From assembly GCF_021650975.2 (NCBI RefSeq), contig NZ_CP091285.1, positions 2,356,001 to 2,420,000 on the forward strand: a stretch of DNA of 64,000 nucleotides. The letters are read 5' to 3'. This stretch comes from Flavobacterium jumunjinense. GTDB lineage: Bacteria; Bacteroidota; Bacteroidia; Flavobacteriales; Flavobacteriaceae. The notes beneath the pieces were generated by a model. It was not told the origin of the DNA, searched no databases, and saw only the letters and a list, made by a program, of their open reading frames with translations. Positions 54,735 to 64,000 of this stretch are shown in pieces. The first letter of the stretch is position 1. Each line of letters starts with the position of its first letter. A program made the position numbers and the translations under genes.

Positions 54735-54771
54735 CGCCCTTAAAAGTAAAATTATATTAACCCAAATTTGT

Positions 54772-56145
54772 ATGAAGAAGTTAGTTGTATTTACAGCAAT
54801 CTTATCATTGTTTATCAGTTGTGGTAAAGGAGATAGAGGAGAACTAGTAGCGGCCAAAGGAAAGAAATGGCATCCAGAAAAACCATTTGGTATGACATTG
54901 GTGCCTGGAGGTGCTTATATTATGGGTAAATCAGATGATGATTTAGCCGGAATTCAGGATGCTCCTACGAAGACAGTAACTGTGCGTTCATTTTACATGG
55001 ATGAAACAGAGATTACCAATGGTGAGTACCGTAAGTTTGTAGAATGGGTAAAAGATTCTATAATAAGAACAAAATTGGCTATGTTGGCTGATGAAGTTGG
55101 ACAAACTGCTACAGACGGTGCTGGTGGTATTGGAGATTATGCTTTTGCAGATGCAAACGTAGAAGAAATGTCGCCATACGACAAGTACATGTATGAAAAC
55201 TACTATAGTATTGGTACAGATGATGATCCGTATGCAGGTAGAAAGTTGAATAGAAAAGTAAAACTTATAAATGATCCACAGAAATACCCAGATGAGTATT
55301 ATGTTGAGGTTATGGATTCTATGTACCTTCCTGAAAGCGAGTCGTATAATGGTTTGAAAACAGTAGATGTTTCTAAATTAGAATTTAAATATAGAGAAGT
55401 AGACTGGAATCATGCAGTAACTAAGAAAGGTCGTAAAGATTTATATGGAGAAGATAAGCCTATTCCAATTTATCCTGATACAACTGCTTGGATTAAAGAT
55501 TTTGCTTACTCATACAATGAGCCAATGCATAATGATTATTTCTGGCACCAAGCTTATGGAGAATATCCAGTAGTTGGAGTTACTTGGAAACAAGCAAAAG
55601 CATTTTGTGCTTGGAGAACATTGTACAAGAACTCATACATTAAAAAGAAAAAAGGAAGAGATCAAGTTAACTCTTTCCGTTTGCCAACTGAAGCAGAGTG
55701 GGAATACGCTGCCAGAGGAGGTCTTGAGTCGGGAGCTTTTCCATGGGGAGGTCCGTATGCTAAAAATGACAGAGGTTGTTTTATGGCTAACTTTAAACCT
55801 AATAGAGGGGATTATGCAGCTGACGGTGCTTTGTATACTGTAGAGGCAAAATCGTATGAACCTAACAACTATAATTTGTATAACATGGCAGGAAACGTGT
55901 CTGAATGGACTGAATCTGCTTATGATGTAACTGCTAATGAATTTGTTTCTACAATGAATCCAAACGTTGCAGATCGTAATAATCAAAGAAAAGTTGTACG
56001 TGGAGGTTCTTGGAAAGATGTTGCTTACTTCTTGCAAGTTTCAACTCGTGACTTCGAATATGCTGATTCGGCTAGAAGTTATATCGGATTTAGAACCGTA
56101 CAGGATTACATGGGAACTGCAGCAACAGCTACTAGTCCTAAATAA
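54772..56145 (+). CDS. gldK: gliding motility / type IX secretion lipoprotein GldK
   Basis: A 457-residue lipoprotein. Signal MKKLVVFTAILSLFISC with lipobox Cys17. The rest is a formylglycine-generating-enzyme-type fold: FGMTLVPGGAYIMGKSDDD, FYMDETEITNGEYRKFVEW, VVGVTWKQAKAFCAWRTL, RLPTEAEWEYAARGG and RKVVRGGSWKDVAYFLQ. In the type IX secretion system GldK and GldN form the periplasmic ring attached to the outer membrane via the lipid anchor. It is the first gene of the gldKLMN operon. Confidence 0.97.
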   Translation: MKKLVVFTAILSLFISCGKGDRGELVAAKGKKWHPEKPFGMTLVPGGAYIMGKSDDDLAGIQDAPTKTVTVRSFYMDETEITNGEYRKFVEWVKDSIIRTKLAMLADEVGQTATDGAGGIGDYAFADANVEEMSPYDKYMYENYYSIGTDDDPYAGRKLNRKVKLINDPQKYPDEYYVEVMDSMYLPESESYNGLKTVDVSKLEFKYREVDWNHAVTKKGRKDLYGEDKPIPIYPDTTAWIKDFAYSYNEPMHNDYFWHQAYGEYPVVGVTWKQAKAFCAWRTLYKNSYIKKKKGRDQVNSFRLPTEAEWEYAARGGLESGAFPWGGPYAKNDRGCFMANFKPNRGDYAADGALYTVEAKSYEPNNYNLYNMAGNVSEWTESAYDVTANEFVSTMNPNVADRNNQRKVVRGGSWKDVAYFLQVSTRDFEYADSARSYIGFRTVQDYMGTAATATSPK

Positions 56146-56196
56146 ATATTTAACCAATTTTTAATTATATTAACTTAACTAACTAAAATTATTATT

Positions 56197-56832
56197 ATGG
56201 CAATTTTAAGTAAAAAACTAATGAATTTCCTTTACGGAATGGGTGCGGCAGTTGTAATCGTTGGAGCTTTATTCAAATTAATGCACTGGCCTGGAGCAGG
56301 ACCTATGTTGATTGTTGGATTATTAACTGAAGCAGCGATTTTCGCATTATCAGCTTTTGAAGCACCAGAAAAAGAATTAGATTGGTCTCTTGTTTATCCA
56401 GAGTTAGCTGGTGGAGATAATACTGTAGGTAAGAAAAAAGTTGAAAACCCAGCTGAAGCTCAAGGTCTTTTATCTCAAAAATTAGATAGTCTATTGAAAG
56501 ATGCTAAAATTGATGGTGCATTAATGGAAAGTTTAGGTTCTAGTATTAGAAACTTTGAAGGTGCTGCAAAAAGCATCTCTCCAACTGTAGATTCAATTGC
56601 ATCACAAAAGAAATATTCAGAAGAAATGTCTCAAGCTGCTGCTCAAATGGAAGCATTAAACAGCTTATATAAAGTACAGTTAGAAAGCGCTTCTAGAAAT
56701 GCTGATGCTAATAAAGAAATTGCTGATAATGCAGCTAAATTAAAAGAGCAAATGCAGTCTATGACTTCAAACATTGCATCTTTAAACGCTGTTTACGGAG
56801 GTATGTTAACTGCTATGAATACAAGAGGATAA
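56197..56832 (+). CDS. gldL: gliding motility / type IX secretion inner-membrane motor protein GldL
   Basis: A 211-residue protein with two N-terminal membrane helices (~8-28 and ~34-54; LYGMGAAVVIVGALFKLMHW, MLIVGLLTEAAIFALSAFEA) and a long cytoplasmic coiled-coil tail (AAQMEALNSLYKVQLESASR). The conserved Lys and Glu in the membrane part match the residues held to take part in proton flow through the GldLM motor. Length is typical. It is 51 bp after gldK and 58 bp before gldM. Confidence 0.97.
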   Translation: MAILSKKLMNFLYGMGAAVVIVGALFKLMHWPGAGPMLIVGLLTEAAIFALSAFEAPEKELDWSLVYPELAGGDNTVGKKKVENPAEAQGLLSQKLDSLLKDAKIDGALMESLGSSIRNFEGAAKSISPTVDSIASQKKYSEEMSQAAAQMEALNSLYKVQLESASRNADANKEIADNAAKLKEQMQSMTSNIASLNAVYGGMLTAMNTRG

Positions 56833-56890
56833 TTAGTTTTATCGATTAAATTAACAAAATTTATTAATTAAAAAAAACTAATTACACAAA

Positions 56891-58444
56891 ATGGCAGGAG
56901 GAAAATTAACCCCTAGACAGAAGATGATTAACCTAATGTACTTGGTTTTCATCGCAATGTTGGCATTAAATATGTCAAAAGAAGTATTAACCGCTTTCGG
57001 TTTGATGAATGAAAAGTTTACATCATCAAATTCAGCAGCAGGTGAGTCAAACGACAAGTTATTGCAAGTTTTAGAACAAAAAGCTGGTGAGGATGCGTCA
57101 AAGTTTGCTGAACCAAATAAGAAAGCGCAACAAATAGCAAAAATTTCAACGGATTTTTATGCATATTTAGAAGCTGTTAAGAAGGATATAACTAAAGATT
57201 TTCCTTTAGAAGATGGTAAATTACCATTTGAAGCTATGGATAAGAGTACAATTGATGAAGCTTGGTTTAAAGGAGATGGTTATTCTCCAAAAGGAACAGA
57301 AATTGTTAATAAATTTAACGAGTATGTTGCTGGAATTAAGAAGTCTTTAGGAAATGATACTGCGTATCAATTAATCATTAAGGATGTTGAGAAAAAATTC
57401 GGTACAGAAGATGTGAAAGATAAAGAAGGGGTCAAAAAGAAATATTTAGATTATCACTTTAAAGGATTTCCTGCAATTGCAACTGTATCAAAATTAACTG
57501 CATTACAAAATGATATTAAAGCAACAGAAACTGGAGCTTATAATGTGTTTTTAGGAAATACATATAAAGCGGCAGCTTCGATGAAAAATTATCAAGGAAT
57601 TGTTATATTAGATAAAAGTGCATTCTTTGCTGGTGAAGCTGTTAAAGGAAAAATTGTTCTTGGTAAATATGATAATAAAACAGTACCTTCTTCAGTTGTT
57701 ATAAATGGAAATGAATTAGATTTAGCTACTGCGATGGAAAACGGTGCTGCTAATTTTAGTATTCCTTCTGGAAATATTGGAGAACACAAAATTGAAGGTA
57801 AATTTACTTTCATGGAAGATGGTAAGCCTGTTCCTGTTGATATTACGGGTAACTATGTTGTTGTACCAAAACCAAATTCTGCTACTATTTCTGCAGATAA
57901 AATGAATGTTGTTTATCGTGGGGTAATTAATCCTATGACAATCTCTTTTGCAGGAATTTCAGATGATAAGGTTTCTGCATCTGCAGCTGGTTTATCTAAA
58001 GGTTCTGGTGTTGGAAAATATAATATGAACCCTGGTCAAGGTAGAGAGGTTTCAATTAATGTTAGAGGTACATTGCCAGATGGTACTGCTGTTTCTGATA
58101 GTAAAACTTTCCGTATCAAAGGTATTCCTGGTCCTAATGGGACAATTAGAGGAGAATATGCTGCTACAGGTCCTAAAACAAATTTAGAGGTTTGTTCAGT
58201 AGGTGCTAAATTAGAAGATTTCGATTTCGAAGTAGGTCTTAATGTTACTGGATTTACAATTAAAGTACCAGGACAACCTACTGTTTTAGTTTCTGGAAAT
58301 AGAATGGATTCAAGAGCAAAAGCAGCTATTGCTAAGGCTCAAAGAGGTGATATGGTTGTAATTAGCAATATCCAAACTAAATTAGTTGGAGCGGGTAATT
58401 ATATGTTACCTAAAACTTCACCTTGTACTTACGAAATTAAATAA
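56891..58444 (+). CDS. gldM: gliding motility / type IX secretion motor shaft protein GldM
   Basis: A 517-residue protein with one N-terminal membrane helix (KMINLMYLVFIAMLALNMSK) and a large periplasmic part of several beta domains (ANFSIPSGNIGEHKIEGKFT, YVVVPKPNSATISADKMNVV). A dimer of GldM inside a GldL pentamer forms the proton-driven motor, and its periplasmic arm reaches the GldKN ring. The final domain (GPKTNLEVCSVGAKLEDFDF, FTIKVPGQPTVLVSGNRM) is typical. Confidence 0.97.
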   Translation: MAGGKLTPRQKMINLMYLVFIAMLALNMSKEVLTAFGLMNEKFTSSNSAAGESNDKLLQVLEQKAGEDASKFAEPNKKAQQIAKISTDFYAYLEAVKKDITKDFPLEDGKLPFEAMDKSTIDEAWFKGDGYSPKGTEIVNKFNEYVAGIKKSLGNDTAYQLIIKDVEKKFGTEDVKDKEGVKKKYLDYHFKGFPAIATVSKLTALQNDIKATETGAYNVFLGNTYKAAASMKNYQGIVILDKSAFFAGEAVKGKIVLGKYDNKTVPSSVVINGNELDLATAMENGAANFSIPSGNIGEHKIEGKFTFMEDGKPVPVDITGNYVVVPKPNSATISADKMNVVYRGVINPMTISFAGISDDKVSASAAGLSKGSGVGKYNMNPGQGREVSINVRGTLPDGTAVSDSKTFRIKGIPGPNGTIRGEYAATGPKTNLEVCSVGAKLEDFDFEVGLNVTGFTIKVPGQPTVLVSGNRMDSRAKAAIAKAQRGDMVVISNIQTKLVGAGNYMLPKTSPCTYEIK

Positions 58445-58487
58445 GTATTACAATACAAGTTTATATATAAACTAAATAGAATAAAAA

Positions 58488-59381
58488 ATGAATTGGAGAA
58501 AAATTATATTAGTAGGAGCATTAAGTTTAAGTTCAGCTTTAACTTTTGCACAGTCTAATCTTTTAAATGCTAAGACACCAGACCAAATTGGTCAAAAAAC
58601 AGAGGCAGAATTAATTGCTGATAATGATAAACCTCTTCCTTATGGTTACGTAATGGATAGAGATGTCCTTATGGGTAAACGTGTTTGGGAATATATTGAT
58701 CTTGATGAAAGAGCAAATTTTCCTTTGTACTTTCCAGTAGAAGGTGATGTTATGTCAACTAAGGAGAGACAACCTCTTTATAATGTCTTGATTAATGGTA
58801 TTAGAGATGGTAAAATAACTGAGGTTTATGGAGATAGTTATTTCCAAGACAAAAAAACATTAGAAGATATTGAATCATCATTGGTGTTAATTGATACTTC
58901 AGATGTTGGTAGAGAATATTACAACGCTGGAGAAGCAATTCCTGAAGAGTATATTACTAAAACTTTAATTGAAGCATTTCACGTAGATGCTTATAAAACA
59001 GTTGGATACTGGTATTTCGATAAGCGTCAAGGTGAGTTAAAATACCGTATGCTTGGAATTTGTCCTGTTGTTCCAGATGTTTATACAATGAACAATGAGG
59101 AAAAAGATTTTATTGAATTATTTTGGGTTTATTTCCCAGCTTCAAGAGATGTACTACATGAGGCAAAATCTTTCAATAATAAAAATTCTGCAATGCCATT
59201 TTCATTTGATCATTTGTTAAATTCAAGAAGATTTACTAGTTTTATTTACCTTGAAGAAAATGTATACGGAGATCGTAAGATTAAAGATTACATGAAAGAA
59301 AATGCACAAATGCAATTATTAGAGTCAGAACGTGTTAAAGATAAAATACGTGACTTTGAACAAGATATGTGGAATTATTAA
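58488..59381 (+). CDS. gldN: gliding motility / type IX secretion protein GldN
   Basis: A 297-residue periplasmic protein with signal peptide (MNWRKIILVGALSLSSALTF, cleaved before AQSN). Hallmarks are PLPYGYVMDRDVLMGKRVWE, IDLDERANFPLYFPVEG and AYKTVGYWYFDKRQGELKYR. GldN forms the ring complex with GldK. Last gene of the gldKLMN operon, ending 24 bp before a terminator. Confidence 0.97.
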   Translation: MNWRKIILVGALSLSSALTFAQSNLLNAKTPDQIGQKTEAELIADNDKPLPYGYVMDRDVLMGKRVWEYIDLDERANFPLYFPVEGDVMSTKERQPLYNVLINGIRDGKITEVYGDSYFQDKKTLEDIESSLVLIDTSDVGREYYNAGEAIPEEYITKTLIEAFHVDAYKTVGYWYFDKRQGELKYRMLGICPVVPDVYTMNNEEKDFIELFWVYFPASRDVLHEAKSFNNKNSAMPFSFDHLLNSRRFTSFIYLEENVYGDRKIKDYMKENAQMQLLESERVKDKIRDFEQDMWNY

Positions 59382-59405
59382 TATAGATTTTCTCCAATTT
59401 TATAT

Positions 59406-59435
59406 AAACTCTTATCATTTATTTGATAAGAGTTT
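59406..59435 (+). terminator. terminator of the gldKLMN operon
   Basis: AAACTCTTATCA and TGATAAGAGTTT flank a 6-base loop followed by a T-rich run; it lies 24 bp after the gldN stop and 15 bp before the FAD oxidase ATG. Confidence 0.85.
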
Positions 59436-59450
59436 ATTTATTTTAATGAT

Positions 59451-60506
59451 ATGATAGATTATTTAATTGTTGGTTCAGGCATAGCGGGAATTTGTTTCTC
59501 AGAATTTGCTCTTAATAAAGGAAAAAAAATTGTTGTTTTTGAAAATTATTCACAACCTTCATCTAAAATAGCTGGAGGACTTTACAATCCTGTTGTTTTA
59601 AAGCGTTTTAGTGAAGTTTGGAAAGCTAAAGAACAATTAGAGCTTGCGTTGCCTTTTTATGCTAAAATTGAAAATAAATTAGGGATTAAGTTTGATTATA
59701 AAATTCCAATTTATAGAAAATTAGCATCAGTTGAAGAACAGAATAACTGGTTTCAAGCAGCTGATAAAGTTAATTTGTCCGATTTTTTATCTACGAATAT
59801 TATTCCTAATAGATATTCTAGTGTTAATTCTTCATTTGGATTTGGGGAAGTTTTTCACACTGGCTATTTAGACGTTAAATGTCTTGTTGATGCTTATGAG
59901 GTTTTCTTAAAGGAAAACAATCTTATAAAGAATGAGCTTTTTGATTATGATAAGATCGAATTTTTTGATGATTATATTTTATATAATAATTATAAGGTTA
60001 AAAGCATAATTTTTGCCGAAGGTTTTGGTTTGCATGCAAATCCTTTCTTTAATGAATTGCCTTTAGATGGAACAAAAGGAGAATTGTTGGTAATTAAATC
60101 AAAAGATTTAAAAGTAGATGTCACAATAAAATCGAGTGTTTTTATTTTACCAATAGGTGATGATAAATATAAAGTTGGTGCAACTTATGATTGGTCAGAT
60201 AAAACAAATCAACCTACTGAAGCAGGTCGAAATGAATTAATAGAAAAACTGGAAGAAGTGATCAATTGTGAATATGAAATCATTGAGCATTTTGGTGGAG
60301 TTAGGCCAACGGTAAAAGATCGTCGACCATTAGTGGGTACGCATCATCAATATGCAAATTTACATGTCTTAAACGGATTAGGTACAAGAGGTGTTATGTT
60401 AGCTCCTTTTTTAGCCAATCAACTATTTGATTTCATTGAAAACGGTACGCCTTTAGACAAAGAAATTGATATTAAAAGAATTTATAAAAAGAAGAATATT
60501 ATTTAG
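59451..60506 (+). CDS. FAD-dependent oxidoreductase (DAO family)
   Basis: A 351-residue flavoprotein with the N-terminal dinucleotide-binding fold DYLIVGSGIAGICFSEFAL and VVFENYSQPSSKIAGGLYN. The C-terminal FAD contact is at GGVRPTVKDRRPLVGTH and HVLNGLGTRGVMLAPF. It belongs to the D-amino-acid oxidase/glycine oxidase/MnmC C-terminal group; the substrate cannot be set from sequence. The gene follows the gld terminator and converges with the DUF983 gene, overlapping its last 8 bp. Confidence 0.88.
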   Translation: MIDYLIVGSGIAGICFSEFALNKGKKIVVFENYSQPSSKIAGGLYNPVVLKRFSEVWKAKEQLELALPFYAKIENKLGIKFDYKIPIYRKLASVEEQNNWFQAADKVNLSDFLSTNIIPNRYSSVNSSFGFGEVFHTGYLDVKCLVDAYEVFLKENNLIKNELFDYDKIEFFDDYILYNNYKVKSIIFAEGFGLHANPFFNELPLDGTKGELLVIKSKDLKVDVTIKSSVFILPIGDDKYKVGATYDWSDKTNQPTEAGRNELIEKLEEVINCEYEIIEHFGGVRPTVKDRRPLVGTHHQYANLHVLNGLGTRGVMLAPFLANQLFDFIENGTPLDKEIDIKRIYKKKNII

Positions 60507-60882
60507 ATTTCCAATTTTTATCGTAATGAACAAATATGTTAATCCATATATTTCTTGATAATCTCATTGTTAATGGCATGAATGCAATAAGCGTCACGAT
60601 TATGACTACAAAAGCTGTTTTTAAGCTACTATTTAGGAATACATATGAAATTATAAAAGCAGCAACAGAAAATGCAATTCCGAGCCCGTAACTGACATAC
60701 ATTGCTCCATAAAAAAATGAAGGTTCAATTTTATATTTTATATTACAGTGACTGCATTTTTCATGCATTTTGTAAATATTTGATAAATTGTAAGGATTTT
60801 TGTCTTCATACATGCTTTCTTCATGACATTTTGGACAACTTCCTGTTAAAATACTATTTAGTTTGGATCCTTTTTTTAACAT
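60499..60882 (-). CDS. DUF983 membrane protein
   Basis: A 127-residue protein. ATG 60882 gives MLKKGSKLNSILTGSCPKCH, the normal start of DUF983; an ATG 36 bp upstream (60918) adds an unusual leader. A zinc-ribbon-like CPKCH and CSHCN pair precedes two membrane helices (FYGAMYVSYGLGIAFSVAAF and VVIIVTLIAFMPLTM). DUF983 proteins are common near cytochrome oxidase or wall genes in other phyla; here the neighbours give no hint. Function unknown. Confidence 0.88.
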   Translation of the reverse strand: MLKKGSKLNSILTGSCPKCHEESMYEDKNPYNLSNIYKMHEKCSHCNIKYKIEPSFFYGAMYVSYGLGIAFSVAAFIISYVFLNSSLKTAFVVIIVTLIAFMPLTMRLSRNIWINIFVHYDKNWKSK

Positions 60883-60950
60883 TTGCAAAAAATTTATACA
60901 AAGATACTGTTTACACAAAGTAAATGAGTAACAATTGTAACAAAACTATC

Positions 60951-62876
60951 ATGCTAAATATACATAATTTATCAGTTTCTTTTGGAGGAACGTATCTTTT
61001 TGAAGAAGTAACATTTCGTTTAGGTTCAGGAGATAGAGTTGGACTTGTAGGGAAAAATGGAGCAGGAAAATCGACTATGCTTAAAATATTGGCTGGTGAT
61101 TTTAAACCTGACTCTGGTGTTATTGCTACCGAAAAAGAAGTGAAAATGGGATTTCTTCGTCAAGATATAGATTTTGAAGAGGGAAGAACTGTTCTCGAAG
61201 AGGCATATCAAGCGTTTGAGGAAATTAAAAAAGCAGAATTTCGAATTGAAGAAATTAATCATCAGTTAGCTACAAGAACAGATTATGAAAGTCAGATTTA
61301 TTCTGAATTAATTGAAGAACTTGGAGAAGTAACTCATCATTATGAAATTTTAGGTGGTTATAATTATATAGGTGATACTGAAAAAATATTATTAGGTCTA
61401 GGTTTTAAACGTGAAGATTTTAATAATTTAACAAATACTTTCTCTGGAGGTTGGAGAATGCGTATCGAATTAGCAAAGCTATTATTGCAATCGAATGACA
61501 TTTTACTTCTTGATGAGCCAACCAATCACTTAGATATTGAAAGTATTATTTGGTTGGAAGGGTTTTTGAGAAATTTCTCTGGAGTTGTTGTGATTGTTTC
61601 TCACGATAAAATGTTTTTAGATAATGTTACTAATAGAACAATTGAAATTTCGCTTGGAAAAGCTTATGATTTCAATAAACCTTATTCTCAATATTTATTA
61701 CTGCGAGAGGAAATCCGTGAAAAGCAATTAGCAACACAAAAAAATCAAGCAAAAAAGATTGAAGAAACTGAAAAATTAATTGAAAAGTTTCGAGCAAAAG
61801 CGTCAAAAGCTTCAATGGCACAATCTTTAATTAAAAAGTTAGATAAAGTTGAACGAATTGAAGTTGATGAAGATGATAATTCGGTAATGAATATTTCTTT
61901 TCCTGTTTCGCAAGTGCCTGGAAGGGTAGTTGTAGAGGCAGAACATGTTACTAAAGCCTACGGAGAAAAAGTGATTTTGAAAGATATTTCGCTTTTAGTT
62001 GAAAGAGGAAGTAAAATTGCATTTGTAGGTCAAAATGGTCAAGGAAAATCTACATTCATTAAAGCAATTGTTGATGAATTTGAATATGATGGTACAATTA
62101 AATTAGGACATAATGTTCAGTTAGGCTATTTTGCTCAAAATCAGGCGGAATATTTAGATGGAGAAAAAACCTTATTAGATACAATGTTGGAAGCTGCTTT
62201 AGATTCAAATCGTTCTAAAGTTAGAGACATGTTAGGTTCATTTTTGTTTAGAGGCGATGATGTTGAAAAGAAAGTAAAGGTGCTTTCTGGGGGTGAAAGG
62301 AATCGTTTAGCCTTGTGTAAGTTGCTTTTACAGCCAATAAATGTTCTTCTAATGGATGAGCCAACAAATCACTTAGACATTAAGTCTAAGAATGTTTTAA
62401 AGGCTGCTTTGTGTAATTATGAAGGAACTTTGTTACTTGTTTCACATGATAGAGATTTTCTTCAAGGTTTAGCAAATGTTACCTACGAATTTAAAGATCA
62501 AAAAATTAAACAATATTTAGGAGATATCAATTTCTTTTTGGAACAACGTAATGCAAACGACATGCGTGCTTTTGAAACTAAAGATGTGCCTAAAGCTTCA
62601 AAAAATGTATCTGCAAACCAAGTTGAAAAGAAAGCCCTTTCTTATGAAGAGCAAAAAAAGCAAAAATCATTGCAGAATAGATTAAGTAAAGTAGAGAGCC
62701 AAATTAAACAATTGGAAAATGATATTCAGAAAGATGATAAAGAATTGGCTTCTAATTATGATAAATTAATAGAAAATGCTTCTTTCTTTATAGCTTATGA
62801 AAAGAAAAAGAAAGAATTGGATCAGTTATTAGAGAGCTGGGAGAATGTACAATTAGAGTTAGAAGGTTTGAATTAG
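60951..62876 (+). CDS. ABC-F family ATP-binding protein
   Basis: A 641-residue protein with two ATP-binding cassettes and no membrane segment: Walker A motifs GLVGKNGAGKSTML and AFVGQNGQGKSTFI, signatures FSGGWRMRIELAK and LSGGERNRLALCK, and Walker B motifs LLLDEPTNHLDIES and LLMDEPTNHLDIKS. The interdomain arm (~240-290) and C-terminal coiled coil (QNRLSKVESQIKQLENDIQK) are typical of ABC-F translation factors of the Uup/YdiF type, which act on the ribosomal E site. Start: ATG 60951 matches family members; an ATG at 60924 would add nine residues. Confidence 0.95.
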   Translation: MLNIHNLSVSFGGTYLFEEVTFRLGSGDRVGLVGKNGAGKSTMLKILAGDFKPDSGVIATEKEVKMGFLRQDIDFEEGRTVLEEAYQAFEEIKKAEFRIEEINHQLATRTDYESQIYSELIEELGEVTHHYEILGGYNYIGDTEKILLGLGFKREDFNNLTNTFSGGWRMRIELAKLLLQSNDILLLDEPTNHLDIESIIWLEGFLRNFSGVVVIVSHDKMFLDNVTNRTIEISLGKAYDFNKPYSQYLLLREEIREKQLATQKNQAKKIEETEKLIEKFRAKASKASMAQSLIKKLDKVERIEVDEDDNSVMNISFPVSQVPGRVVVEAEHVTKAYGEKVILKDISLLVERGSKIAFVGQNGQGKSTFIKAIVDEFEYDGTIKLGHNVQLGYFAQNQAEYLDGEKTLLDTMLEAALDSNRSKVRDMLGSFLFRGDDVEKKVKVLSGGERNRLALCKLLLQPINVLLMDEPTNHLDIKSKNVLKAALCNYEGTLLLVSHDRDFLQGLANVTYEFKDQKIKQYLGDINFFLEQRNANDMRAFETKDVPKASKNVSANQVEKKALSYEEQKKQKSLQNRLSKVESQIKQLENDIQKDDKELASNYDKLIENASFFIAYEKKKKELDQLLESWENVQLELEGLN

Positions 62877-63542
62877 ATTTTTTCTAATTGCCCAATAATA
62901 AAATCACGTTGTACCAAAGTACCTAGTTTACTATTGATTGTTTCCGATTTAGTTTGAATGGTTGTGAGCTTAAAATCTGATTTTTCAATAAAAGATATAA
63001 ATTTGGATTCATTATATTTAGTGAATCCAAATTCTGTAAAAGGAAGATTCTTCATAGACTCTTCTGTAACAAAAGTAATGTAGCATTTCCCTTTTTTCTT
63101 AAGTATTCTGAATATTTCATTTAATAAATAATCAGGTTCATCCCAAAAATAAAGAGTGTTTACAGTGAATATTTTATCTACTTAATTAGAAGCTAATGGA
63201 ATGGTTTTTCCATCATATAAATAAAAAGAAGTCTGATTGATAAGTTCATTTTTTTGACAAAATTTTTCAGACTCTTGTTTCATTCATTAAAGGTGAAATA
63301 TCTAAGCCGATATAAGATAGATTTGTTGCTTGAGTCAATAGATCTTTAATGTGATGTCCGTTTCCGTGACCTAATTCTAAAACGATGTCATTATCAACCA
63401 AAGATAGATTTGAGATTGTTTCTTTTGTCATGGTCATGTTTGTTTCATTCATTACATGTCCCATTTCAGTTCCGTTTTCTCCACTTGGATTTCTTAGCTG
63501 TGAAGCTAATTCTTTATAATCTTCTTTAGATAATTCTTTCAT
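62873..63542 (-). pseudogene. class I SAM-dependent methyltransferase, disrupted
   Basis: The N-terminal part from ATG 63542 holds the SAM-binding motif VDNDIVLELGHGNGHHIKDL and YIGLDISPLM, then stops at TGA 63267-63269. A frame change in 63270-63283 restores the frame: EKFCQKNELINQTSFYLYDG, then an in-frame TAA at 63183-63185 (after PLASN), then FTVNTLYFWDEPDYLLNEIF and ILKKKGKCYITFVTEESMK to the end at 62873. So one frameshift and one nonsense codon break an otherwise well-conserved methyltransferase. It overlaps the ABC-F stop by 4 bp. Sequencing error could explain the frameshift, less easily both lesions. Confidence 0.75.
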
Positions 63543-63554
63543 CTTAACAATTAA

Positions 63555-64000
63555 TTATTTAAAAGGATGTCTTGGTTGCCAAATAACTTCAGGCTCTAAC
63601 TTGTTGAATATTTTGGGTAATATTTTATTTATTAAACTATTAGTATGATAGATAAAACCTGTCATAATTACTGGTTTTGCACCTATTGAACTTTTTATTT
63701 CTAAAGCAGTTCTACCAAATGTAATCTTCTTAAAATTGTTTTCAATTCCAAATTCAGTCATGTTATAGATCATATTTAAATACAACATGTGTTCTTTCTG
63801 GAATTTTTCATCATAACCTAGAAAATAGGTTTCAAGCATTTCTTCATTTAAAAGAAGGGTGTGGAATCCAATAAGTATATCATTTTTATAATATCCGAAT
63901 AATTTAAACCTTTTACCACATTGCTTTTTGAAAAAAGAAAAATGATTTTTAGAAAGGAAAAAAGTATTGAAAGGAGCGTTTAGCGCTACATAATGATACA
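63555..64000 (-). pseudogene. GNAT/FemAB-like acyltransferase family protein, frameshifted and cut by window edge
   Basis: From the right edge the frame encodes YHYVALNAPFNTFF, then reaches a TAA at 63949-63951. A one-base shift within 63952-63966 (a run of A/G) restores LSKNHFSFFKKQCGKRFKLF and the rest, KNDILIGFHTLLLNEE to EVIWQPRHPFK. The C-terminal half resembles large acyltransferase-fold proteins of the GNAT/FemAB type, with ENNFKKITFGRTALEIKSSI as a typical segment. It lies 12 bp before the broken methyltransferase and probably formed an operon with it. A single base error in sequencing is an alternative. Confidence 0.55.

Noticed and set aside
62873..63055. Independent 60-residue protein at 62873-63055
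   Set aside because: It is the C-terminal end of the broken methyltransferase in the restored frame; its Met is internal.

Overview
The window comes from an AT-rich member of the Bacteroidota, almost certainly the family Flavobacteriaceae. Four things support this: the intact gliding-motility/type IX secretion operon gldK-gldL-gldM-gldN (54772-59381); the exosortase F pair; the short primary sigma factor without region 1.1; and promoters of the Bacteroidota type (-33 TTTG or TTG, -7 TAnnTTTG). Almost all proteins are typical flavobacterial chromosomal genes. I found no tRNA, rRNA or CRISPR array.

Layout. 1-2059 (minus) is the leading end of an extracellular contractile injection system (eCIS) locus. 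It runs from a DUF4255 (Pvc16/Afp16-like) tube-cap protein through an unrecognised protein to a contractile sheath subunit cut by the window edge. Its upstream region (2060-2423) carries a palindrome and a tandem 11-bp direct repeat, and behind it lies an orphan LuxR-type regulator with a degenerate receiver (2424-3290). Next are a LytS/LytR-like two-component pair, a small TolQ/ExbB-like membrane protein, an MtfA-like zinc peptidase, a CBS-domain protein, rpe, two tandem paralogous surface proteins, a MITE-like palindromic element, the primary sigma factor, an HTH protein and a desaturase operon. 16064-22353 (minus) is a four-gene overlapping TonB-receptor operon. pnp, rpsO and a GAF protein follow.

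25837-29966 (plus) holds xrtF with its associated membrane protein, then a cysteine-rich HYC_CC_PP protein, a TonB receptor and a heavy-metal-associated protein, which look like a metal handling unit. 30598-37407 (plus) is an inorganic-carbon uptake operon: dabA, dabB, a SulP anion transporter and a DUF2490 outer-membrane protein, preceded by nested inverted repeats. A complete IS3-family (IS150-like) element has inserted into the loop of the terminator that follows this operon. Two tandem MG2/plug-like paralogs come next, then the block groEL-groES-secG-TPR protein-lptE-sigma54 regulator-miaB (minus).

The last third (50972-62876) has topA, an arginase-fold protein lacking canonical metal ligands, gldKLMN, a FAD oxidase, DUF983 and an ABC-F ATPase. 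The right end (62873-64000) holds two adjacent disrupted genes, a methyltransferase and an acyltransferase-like gene.

The most interesting items are the eCIS locus with its candidate operator and regulator, the insertion sequence sitting inside a terminator while carrying its own read-in terminator, the operator-like palindrome over the miaB promoter, the nested inverted repeats before dabA, and the degenerate ureohydrolase next to gldK. All functional statements are based on motif and family recognition by eye; no database search was run.
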